Part shown: piece after piece, positions 1 through 5,965 of the stretch | Numbering within the stretch: the stretch's first letter is position 1 | How the letters are laid out: each line of letters begins with the position of its first letter | Assembly (NCBI GenBank): GCA_050725495.1 | Contig: JBOHHM010000076.1 | Coordinates: 1 to 15,403, forward strand | DNA: 15,403 nt | From: JBOHHM01 sp050725495 | GTDB lineage: Bacteria; Pseudomonadota; Gammaproteobacteria; Burkholderiales; Burkholderiaceae_C | Reading direction: 5' to 3' | The notes under the pieces: generated by a model | Database searches by the model: none | What the model was told of the DNA's origin: nothing | What the model saw: only the letters and a program-made list of their open reading frames with translations | Translations under genes and position numbers: made by a program

Positions 1-458
1 GCCCCTGCCTGCCCGAAGCCGGCAAACCCGACGCCGGCCAGCTTTGGCGCGGGCGCAGCCGCCGCGGCCGGCTGCGGCGAGGGTGCAGCCCCCACCTTCC
101 CGAAGCCTCCAGACCCGCTGCCGCCCGGCTTCGACTCCGGCTGCTTGTCCATTGGCGGGATGATCAGGCCGCTGACCATTTGCCTGCGGACGATCGCCTC
201 CTCGCCCACTTTTCCCGTTGCGATGCCCAGCCGTTCGGCGGCCTTCGCGGTCAGAACCACGCGCGGGATGGTGCTCCCGGGGATACGTTCGAGCGTGACC
301 ACAGGGCTGTTGCCGACCGGCCCTGAGCCTGCCGGCCCCGCCGCACGCGCCGCCGCCGGCGCCAGCAAGAACGCCGCGGCTGCCAGCGCGACGAACTGGT
401 CAAGGAGCAGTTTCACGTGGCGATCGGCCGTCACGACAACCATGGAGTCCACGTTCAT
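1..458 (-). CDS. RND efflux periplasmic adaptor subunit, N-terminal part (cut by window edge)
   Basis: This is the first 152 codons of a probable membrane-fusion (adaptor) protein that would link the RND permease to an outer-membrane channel; the rest lies beyond the left edge. The ATG at 458 is chosen because a strong Shine-Dalgarno, AAAGGAGG at 466-473, sits 7 bases upstream, and the stop of the preceding gene is only 16 bases away. Residues about 15-39 form a signal peptide with a likely cleavage site after AAARA. Residues 66-100, with LTAKAAERLGIATGKV and then RRQMVSGLIIPP, match the first beta-hairpin region of adaptors of CzcB/HlyD-like systems. Residues 104-152 are an Ala/Pro/Gly-rich stretch with repeated GFG motifs, where the barrel-sandwich domain would normally begin. 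It is the third gene of the operon, whereas adaptors usually precede the permease. Family assignment is fairly secure from context; the substrate is unknown. Confidence 0.72.
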   Translation of the reverse strand, partial: MNVDSMVVVTADRHVKLLLDQFVALAAAAFLLAPAAARAAGPAGSGPVGNSPVVTLERIPGSTIPRVVLTAKAAERLGIATGKVGEEAIVRRQMVSGLIIPPMDKQPESKPGGSGSGGFGKVGAAPSPQPAAAAAPAPKLAGVGFAGFGQAG

Positions 459-474
459 TTGAGTGCCTCCTTTC

Positions 475-1242
475 TCACAACGGCGGGACAATGCCGCCTT
501 GACCGACGAAAATGAAGACCGCCAAATACCTGCCGTCGTTATCCTTTTGTGCGCCGGCGAAGACGTGGGCATCCGGCTTTATCAGGCTCCTGTCTCCGAG
601 CGCCATCTTGAGGACCGGCGCGTCGCGGGGAGTTTCCACATCGGTTTCCTCGATTTCGGTGGGGCCCCACTTGATCGAGATGACGCGCCCCTCAATGTCG
701 TCGACCCAGCCGTGCGCAATGATCGAGTCGGGCGTCAGGTCCCACTTCTTGTGTCCCACGGCAATGCCACGTAGTTGCTCGTCGATGATCCGCAGTTCGA
801 ACCCCCTGTGCAGCCAGCTCAGCGAATCCCGGACGATGGGGCTGTATTCGTCCAGCCGCACCCCAACGGCACCAACGTAGACTCCAAAATCGACGGCCGT
901 AAAGCTTCCCTTGGTCAGGCTGATGACCGTGAGATCGTCCGAGAGCCGGAGGCGGATCGTCTTGCCGTCACGGGTCTTCACGGTGATCGAAGAAGTGTCG
1001 ACCTTGGTGATGACGCCGCGGAAATGATCCGGTTCCGCGTCGTCTTTCACGGGTTTGGGTGTATGGGCGTCCGCGTTCGCATCTTTGGCTTGCGTACGCG
1101 TCTTACGGTCTATGGGCGCCCCCTGTGCGGCTGAGGGGGTGCTGCTGTGCTCCGGTGCCGCGTCCTGCGCGCGCGCGGGTGCGCCGAGCCCCGCAGCGAC
1201 GACTGAAGCGATCATGACGTGAAAACAGATGGCGCGAATCAT
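475..1242 (-). CDS. Periplasmic protein of the RND operon, DUF5666-like beta-rich segments
   Basis: A 255-residue secreted protein of unknown role. The start is ATG 1242, preceded by AGGAGG five bases upstream and directly followed by a signal peptide (hydrophobic to about residue 20, likely cleavage after APARA at 25). An upstream in-frame ATG at 1284 overlaps the permease stop but would put 14 charged residues before the signal, so it is less likely. Residues 26-72 are a polar linker. Residues 73-125 (FRGVITKVDTSSITVKTRDG) and 168-223 look like two related small beta-barrel segments of the DUF5666 kind; the end carries the GDRSLIKPDAHVFAG and GGIVPPL pattern. From memory, relatives are found beside transport genes and are sometimes mislabelled as metal ABC transporter permeases, but this protein has no membrane segments beyond the signal. 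Its place between permease and adaptor suggests an accessory periplasmic role in efflux. Confidence 0.75.
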   Translation of the reverse strand: MIRAICFHVMIASVVAAGLGAPARAQDAAPEHSSTPSAAQGAPIDRKTRTQAKDANADAHTPKPVKDDAEPDHFRGVITKVDTSSITVKTRDGKTIRLRLSDDLTVISLTKGSFTAVDFGVYVGAVGVRLDEYSPIVRDSLSWLHRGFELRIIDEQLRGIAVGHKKWDLTPDSIIAHGWVDDIEGRVISIKWGPTEIEETDVETPRDAPVLKMALGDRSLIKPDAHVFAGAQKDNDGRYLAVFIFVGQGGIVPPL

Positions 1243-1277
1243 GCTGTCCTCCTGCCTTTTCCAATCCCGAACCAAAG

Positions 1278-4200
1278 TTAGCATTCGCGTGCTCCCTGAA
1301 TCGTTGCCGACTGGGCGAACAGACCATGGACCAGCTTGCCGGAACTGGCCCCAAACCTGAGGTACAGAATCGGCACGACGAACAGCGTCAGCAATGTCGA
1401 CGTGACGAGGCCACCCAGAATCACCACTGCCATCGGATGCTCGATCTCATGACCAGGAATGCTGCCGGGAACAATCAGCGGGAGCAGCGCCAATCCGGTG
1501 CACAGCGTGGTCATCAGGATGGGTGACAAGCGCTCGCTGGCCCCGCGCAAGACGAGCCCGAGACCGAAGGGTTCGCCTTCCACCTGCTCAATATGTCGAT
1601 AGTGTTGAATGAGGAGGATGCCGTTGCGCGCGGCGATACCCAGCACTGTAATCATTCCGACCAGGGAGCCAAGCGAAATGACGCGGTCTCCTGCGAAGGC
1701 TGCGAGCACGCCGCCGACCAGCGCCGCCGGAAGGGCGAGATAGATCAGGCTGGCCAGCTTCCAGTTGCGCAGCGACACGTGGAGAACGATGAAGATCGCG
1801 ACGGCAAAGCCAATCGAGTAGTTGAGCAGTCCTCTTTGCGCCGCCTGACGCTCCTTGTATTCCCCCAGAAGGTGCGGGTAGTACCCGATCGGGAACTGGA
1901 CTTTCTCAAGCCGTTGCGCGACTTCGTCGGCTACCGAGCCGAGATCACGCCCCTTGACGTTGGCGTGAACATCAATGCGGCGAGAGTTGTTTTCGCGCTT
2001 GATCCTGTTCGGAGTCGGCACGAGCTCCACGTCCGCCACCTCTGCCAGCCGCACGCGCCCGCCATAGGGCGTGTCGATGAGGAACTCGCCGATGTCCTCG
2101 ACACTGCGACGCGATGACGGCAGCGACCATACAAACACGTCATATACCTTGCCATCTTTATGTATATCCGTGACTTCCAGGCCGTTCATCAGGACATTCA
2201 CGACCCGGCGGATGTCGCCGGGCTTCAATCCATAGCGCCCGGCTACTTCGAGCTTCGTTCGGACCCGTATTTGCGGAACCTCGACCTGCTGCTCCATGTG
2301 CAGATCGGCGAGGCCGTCAATACCCTTCATGGCTTCTTCCACGTCGTGCGCCTTTTGACGAAGGACCGAAAGCTCGGGCCCGAATATGCGCACGACGATG
2401 GACTCGCCCGCCCCGGTCAGAACCTCCTTGATCCGTTCCCTCAGGTAGGTCTGCACGTCGCGATACAGCCCGGGATAGCCGGCGACGGCGGCCTCGACGC
2501 TCCCGCGCGTCTGGTCATAGTCCACCTTGGGGTCGACGCTGATCCAGTTCTCGGTGAAATTGACACCGTAGGGTTCGTCCCCGCCGACGGCGCGGCCGAT
2601 ATGGGCGCCAAAGTTGCGTACCCCCGGGATGGAGCGAAGTTCACGGCTGGCAAGTTGCGTAATCCTGAACGTTTCCGGGTGGGAGGTCCCCTCGGCGGGC
2701 ACCCAGTGCATCAGGAAGTCTCTTTCCTTGAACGACGGAAGCAGCCCCGCCCCGAGGAACGGCCCGACCGCGATGCCAGCGACCACGAGAACGAGGGCGA
2801 TGGCGAACGTCGCGCGTGGCGCCTCGATGACTCGCGCAAGCATCGCACCGTAGATCCGCTTGAGCCACGGAACCAGCGGGGACTCCCGCTGCTCGATACC
2901 GGCACGGTTCAGAAGAATGAGGCACAGGGCCGGCGTAACCGTCAATGCCACCACCATGGAAGCCAGCATCGCAAGGATGAAGCCGAGGGCCAGTGGTTCG
3001 AAGAACGCCCCGGCCAGCCCGCCCATGAAGAAAACCGGCAGCACGGCCAATGCGATGATCACCGTCGCATGAAAGATCGCCGGGCGTACCTCCAGCGACG
3101 CCTCGAGGACGATGCGCGCGGTCGATTTGTCGCTTCCTGCCATGCGGTGCTGGCGCAGGCGCCGCACGATGTTCTCGACATCGATGATCGCGTCATCCAC
3201 GACGGAACCGAGGGCGACGACGAATCCCGCCAGGACCATCGTGTTGATCGTCGCACCGTAGTAATAGAGAACGACCCCCGCGGCCACCAGGGACAGAGGA
3301 ATCGCGATAACGCTGATCAGCGCCACCCGCCATTCGAAGAGGAAGGCGCCAAGGACGAGGATCACGAGGACGGAACCGATGATGAGCGCCCTCGTCAGAT
3401 TGTTCATCGACAGCTCGATGAAGGTCGCCGGACGGAAGATCGTGGAGTCGATCTCGATGCCCGGCAGGCCGGGCTTCAAGGCCGCCAGCGCCTCCTCGAC
3501 TCCTCGCGTCACGTCCAGCGTGTTGGCCCACGGCAGCTTCTCGACGATCATCATCAGGCCCGGGCCATCGTTGATGACGGCGTCGCCGACCATGGGCCAG
3601 GTGTCCCATGCCACGGTGGCAACATCGCGCAGTCGCGGCGGATTGGCGCGCCTGGTTTTCAGGGCGATCGGCACCTCGGCCAGATGTTCCACCGAGAAGA
3701 CAGGCGACGCGTTGTGGATGACGAGCCTTTGGTTGGGAGTGTCGAGCATGCCGTCGATACGGGTTTTCGCCGCGCCGGTATAGCGCAGCAAGCCGAAGTC
3801 GAGGGCGCCTGAAGTCGTCTCCATGACCTCGTCGAGCGTGACACCCTGGGCGCGCATGAGGGTCGGATCGGTCTGCACCTGCATCGACTTGATCCGCTCG
3901 CCCCAGATCGGAACGTTGGCCACGCCGGGGACAGCCATGAGACGGAACTTGATCGTCCAGTAGGCAATCATCGAAAGGTCCATCATGTCGTAGACCTTCG
4001 ATGAAAGCCCGATCTTCATGACCCGGCTGGTCGACGACAGGGGCTGCAGCATCACCGGCATGCCGGACGACTGCGGCAGCTCCGCGATCGCCAACTTCAG
4101 ACGCTCCTGCACGCGCTGGCGCGCCTCCATGAGATCGGTGCCCATCTTGAAAATGAGCACGACCTGCGACAGTCCCACCACGGACGAGGAGCGGACGTAT

Positions 4201-4439
4201 TCAACGCCTGGCACGCCCCGCAGCTGATCCTCCATCGGAATCGTGATCAGCTCCTCCACCTCGGTGGAGGTCATTCCAGGACCTTCGGTCTGAATCTCGA
4301 CTTTTGGCGGCGCGAATTCGGGGAATACGTCGACCGGCATCTGCCGCAGTTGCTGGGCTCCAAAGACCAGTAACGTAGCGGCAATGGCCAGCACCAGAAA
4401 ACGGAATTTGAGACTCGACCCAATGATCCAGCTGAACAT
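1278..4439 (-). CDS. RND efflux permease, CzcA/CusA-like (heavy-metal efflux branch)
   Basis: A 1053-residue proton-driven inner-membrane pump, the usual length for the family. The frame is open to a further in-frame ATG at 4520, but ATG 4439 (MFSWIIGSSLKFRFLVLAIA) gives the standard RND N-terminus and has a purine-rich AAGGGAA upstream. The first transmembrane helix (about 12-30) is followed by VDVFPEFAPPKVEIQTEGPG, typical of the heavy-metal branch. Helix clusters lie at about 345-510 and 870-1030, with periplasmic loops between. The helix-4 motif is GSVVDDAIIDVEN (411-423). Compared with CzcA, D408 and E415 are kept (D415, E422) but the position of D402 is Ala409, and extra acids appear at 416 and 420. 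I do not see methionines at the places of the CusA Cu/Ag ligands, so Cu/Ag export is doubtful. It is the first gene of the operon, with 35 bases to the next. The substrate is not determined. Confidence 0.9.
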   Translation of the reverse strand: MFSWIIGSSLKFRFLVLAIAATLLVFGAQQLRQMPVDVFPEFAPPKVEIQTEGPGMTSTEVEELITIPMEDQLRGVPGVEYVRSSSVVGLSQVVLIFKMGTDLMEARQRVQERLKLAIAELPQSSGMPVMLQPLSSTSRVMKIGLSSKVYDMMDLSMIAYWTIKFRLMAVPGVANVPIWGERIKSMQVQTDPTLMRAQGVTLDEVMETTSGALDFGLLRYTGAAKTRIDGMLDTPNQRLVIHNASPVFSVEHLAEVPIALKTRRANPPRLRDVATVAWDTWPMVGDAVINDGPGLMMIVEKLPWANTLDVTRGVEEALAALKPGLPGIEIDSTIFRPATFIELSMNNLTRALIIGSVLVILVLGAFLFEWRVALISVIAIPLSLVAAGVVLYYYGATINTMVLAGFVVALGSVVDDAIIDVENIVRRLRQHRMAGSDKSTARIVLEASLEVRPAIFHATVIIALAVLPVFFMGGLAGAFFEPLALGFILAMLASMVVALTVTPALCLILLNRAGIEQRESPLVPWLKRIYGAMLARVIEAPRATFAIALVLVVAGIAVGPFLGAGLLPSFKERDFLMHWVPAEGTSHPETFRITQLASRELRSIPGVRNFGAHIGRAVGGDEPYGVNFTENWISVDPKVDYDQTRGSVEAAVAGYPGLYRDVQTYLRERIKEVLTGAGESIVVRIFGPELSVLRQKAHDVEEAMKGIDGLADLHMEQQVEVPQIRVRTKLEVAGRYGLKPGDIRRVVNVLMNGLEVTDIHKDGKVYDVFVWSLPSSRRSVEDIGEFLIDTPYGGRVRLAEVADVELVPTPNRIKRENNSRRIDVHANVKGRDLGSVADEVAQRLEKVQFPIGYYPHLLGEYKERQAAQRGLLNYSIGFAVAIFIVLHVSLRNWKLASLIYLALPAALVGGVLAAFAGDRVISLGSLVGMITVLGIAARNGILLIQHYRHIEQVEGEPFGLGLVLRGASERLSPILMTTLCTGLALLPLIVPGSIPGHEIEHPMAVVILGGLVTSTLLTLFVVPILYLRFGASSGKLVHGLFAQSATIQGAREC

Positions 4440-4690
4440 AGACCATTCCCTTCCCTGGGCCGACCGAGCGGTGTCCAGTTGTTCGTTGTTCCGCTTTTCC
4501 ATGCACCGGCTCGGGAGCACTTTGTCGATGCAGCGGATTTGGTTTAGGCGAACTCATCACGAATTTCAAGGGCCTCGAAAAATGCATGAGTCATGCCTTG
4601 AGTCGTCGGTTGCGCAGCGGCCGGGCCAGGCTTTTGTGGCGACAAGCTCAGGCTTGGCTCGCGAGTGCGGCAGCCGTGCCGAGTCGCCGG
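4440..4690. other. Gene-free stretch upstream of the RND operon
   Basis: No convincing gene is seen here on either strand. Short open frames exist but have no recognisable protein pattern and overlap each other. The region should hold the promoter of the leftward RND operon. The best candidate by eye is TTGAAA (4569-4564, minus strand) followed after 17 bases by TAAACC (4546-4541). The second box is a poor match to the sigma-70 consensus, so this is only a weak suggestion. No clear operator resembling a MerR- or CopR-type site was recognised. Confidence 0.35.
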
Positions 4691-4791
4691 GTCTTGCTGG
4701 GCCCGTATCGTGCGGGTGCATTCCGGTAACACATCTCACACATCCCGTACAAAATGTCTTGCCGGGCCCATAGGGTGCTGGCGCATCCCTG
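4691..4791. repeat. Imperfect direct repeat, two ~36-base copies with 65-base period
   Basis: The two copies start at 4691 and 4756. Each begins GTCTTGCYGGGCCC, and they match at about 28 of 36 positions when aligned without gaps; similarity then fades. The spacing equals one period of 65 bases, so a short old tandem duplication is likely. No function is evident. Confidence 0.6.
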
Positions 4792-4802
4792 GTGTCACCC
4801 GG

Positions 4803-4872
4803 ATGCTATCAATTCGATAGCTAATGGTAACCATCCAGCAAGGGAAAACAGGTATTTTCACGTTGAAAATGG
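4803..4872. repeat. Probable dispersed intergenic repeat with stem-loop
   Basis: This AT-richer island starts with the hairpin GCTATC-AATTC-GATAGC (4805-4821). A second small palindrome, ATGGTAACCAT (4824-4834), follows, and then TATTTTCACGTTGAAA (4853-4868). The layout (CTATCAATT-GATAGCT at one end, TATTT and TTGAAA about 45 bases on) resembles a short non-coding repeat that I recall from many intergenic regions in Comamonadaceae genomes. Only one copy is visible in this window, so its dispersed nature rests on memory. Confidence 0.4.
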
Positions 4873-4883
4873 CTTGAACGCCG

Positions 4884-5086
4884 CAGGTTCAGTGTGGGCC
4901 TGTGTCGACCTGGCCATGGTGCACGGCGGCCATGCGGGTGATCGACCGTATATCCCGGCGCATGTGAAAGGCGCAGGCTGCCGGGCCTGGGCCTGATCGT
5001 CGGGGAGGAGAAAGGCGAGGGCCGCGAAGCTGGCGCGGAGCAACTGGCGCTTGCGCAGGAGCGCGACAGGGTCTGCGTCTGCCGCG
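4884..5086 (+). pseudogene. uvrC: Decayed internal fragment of a second uvrC
   Basis: Two pieces of a UvrC-like reading frame are seen here. The first (about 4896-4970) reads ACVDLAMVHGGHAGDRPYIP, against [20 protein letters not shown] in the intact uvrC at residues 279-298. The second (4987-5086) reads GLIVGEEKGEGREAG and then RDRVCVCRGAR, against [15 protein letters not shown] and [11 protein letters not shown] at residues 528-562. Between them about 220 codons are missing and the frame shifts by one. No start, GIY-YIG domain, cysteine cluster or C-terminal helix-hairpin-helix remains. By eye the first piece is about three quarters identical at DNA level to the gene at 5966-7909, so this is not a very recent copy. 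It lies in the same orientation as the intact gene and ends about ten bases before the stop codon of the truncated LysR gene. It cannot be functional. Confidence 0.8.
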
Positions 5087-5096
5087 GCGCCAGGGT

Positions 5097-5714
5097 TCAG
5101 AACAGCCGGCTCGCGTGGGAAAAGTCGGCGCAACGCAGCGCGAGTTCGCGCATGTGGGTGATCAGCGGGCGTGTGTCGTCCCTTCGCCACTGGTAGGCAT
5201 AGGGCAGCGGCGCGAGGGCGGGGTGGCTTTCGAGGATGCGCAGCTGCCCGCGGCGCGACAGGGCGCGCGCCCAGCCCTCGGGCAGAAAGCCGACGCCCAT
5301 GCCTTCGACCAGCAGGCCGGCGATGGCGCCCCAGTGGTTGCACACGAGGCGTTGCTCAGCCGTGACGCCCTGCGCGAGCAGCCAGTCGTCCAGGATGCGC
5401 GTGGTGCCGGCGCCGGCCGGCAGCGTCACCAGTGGCGTGCGTTCCAGCAGCGCGGATGTGAGCCTGCGCGTGCGACCAGCCACGGCGGCCGAGGCGGCCC
5501 AGACGAAACGGGCCTCGGTGAGCGGGTGCGAGGCGATGGTGCTGCGCGACGACCGGCCTGCGATCACCGCGAAATCGAGTTGCCCCCTGTCCGTGCGCTC
5601 TTCCAGCACGCTGCCAATGTCGACGCAGGGTTGCAGCGCCAGCCCGGGATGGGTTTGACGTGCCAGCGCCACCAGCCGCGGCAGCCAGGTCAGTGCCGTG
5701 AGCTCGCCGATGCC
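5097..5714 (-). pseudogene. LysR-type regulator lacking its DNA-binding domain
   Basis: The translated sequence from about 5714 down to the stop at 5097 is a LysR effector-binding domain: GIGELTALTWLPRLV, then DIGSVLEERTDRGQLDFAVI, then GVGFLPEGWARAL. The C-terminus is intact. The winged helix-turn-helix (normally the first ~65 residues) and the linker helix (to about 90) are missing. The open frame continues to 5900, but residues encoded by 5715-5900 do not resemble any helix-turn-helix, and part of that stretch is the antisense of an oxidase fragment. The protein would therefore not bind DNA in the usual way. The simplest reading is a regulator truncated by a deletion whose edge is near 5707-5714. 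A free effector domain with some other role is possible but not supported by a ribosome site or a fitting start. Confidence 0.75.
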
Positions 5715-5828
5715 GGCGTGGCCCATGCCATCGGCCTGTTGCGCGACGAAGTCGTTCGCAACATGGCGATGCTCGGCGTCAACTACTGCGCCGAACTGCA
5801 CCGGGGGCTGCTGGTACGCCGCGGCTGA
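5710..5828 (+). pseudogene. C-terminal fragment of FMN-dependent 2-hydroxy-acid oxidase
   Basis: The plus strand reads AGVAHAIGLLRDEVVRNMAM and then LGVNYCAELHRGLLVRRG to a TGA at 5826-5828. This is the pattern of the last helices of the FMN_dh family (glycolate oxidase, L-lactate and mandelate dehydrogenases), where a helix of the form LLRDEV-x4-M-x2-LG is followed by an AEL turn. The ~330 residues carrying the FMN site and catalytic residues are absent. The fragment begins where the LysR relic on the other strand begins, so both lost their 5' halves together. Which oxidase it was cannot be told from such a short piece. Confidence 0.6.
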
Positions 5829-5953
5829 ACCGCCTGCAAGACCGTCGCCAAGCCGCAGCTCAAGCCCGAGTGATGGTCGCTCGCGCGTCCCGGCAGGCAT
5901 GGATGCAGTGGTGTTTTCCGAGGCGTCGTGGCGCCGGGCTGCGGTTTGGCGTT

Positions 5954-5959
5954 CACAAT
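5954..5959 (+). promoter_or_regulatory. CACAAT box six bases before uvrC start, putative -10 element
   Basis: CACAAT ends six bases before ATG 5966, and no Shine-Dalgarno is present. If it is a -10 element, transcription would begin at or next to the start codon, giving a leaderless mRNA. No convincing -35 is seen. Confidence 0.4.
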
Positions 5960-5965
5960 GTCGGC

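Noticed and set aside
145..462. A 105-codon plus-strand open frame near the left edge
   Set aside because: It lies opposite the adaptor gene, whose minus-strand frame has a strong ribosome site, a signal peptide and family motifs.
1243..1284. Upstream ATG at 1284 as the start of the periplasmic protein in the RND operon
   Set aside because: It would add a charged 14-residue extension before the signal peptide and has no Shine-Dalgarno, while ATG 1242 has AGGAGG at good spacing.
2160..3812. A 550-codon open frame on the plus strand opposite the RND permease
   Set aside because: Its product is rich in His, Arg, Asp and Gln without any family pattern, as expected from the antisense of a GC-rich gene, and the opposite strand encodes a complete RND permease.
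4544..4732. A 62-codon minus-strand open frame upstream of the RND operon ending MTHAFFEALEIRDEFA
   Set aside because: The end looks mildly protein-like, but there is no ribosome site, no family pattern and it overlaps the direct repeat.
5715..5900. The first 62 codons of the long open frame as the N-terminus of the LysR protein
   Set aside because: They show no helix-turn-helix, and much of the stretch is the antisense of a recognisable oxidase C-terminus.
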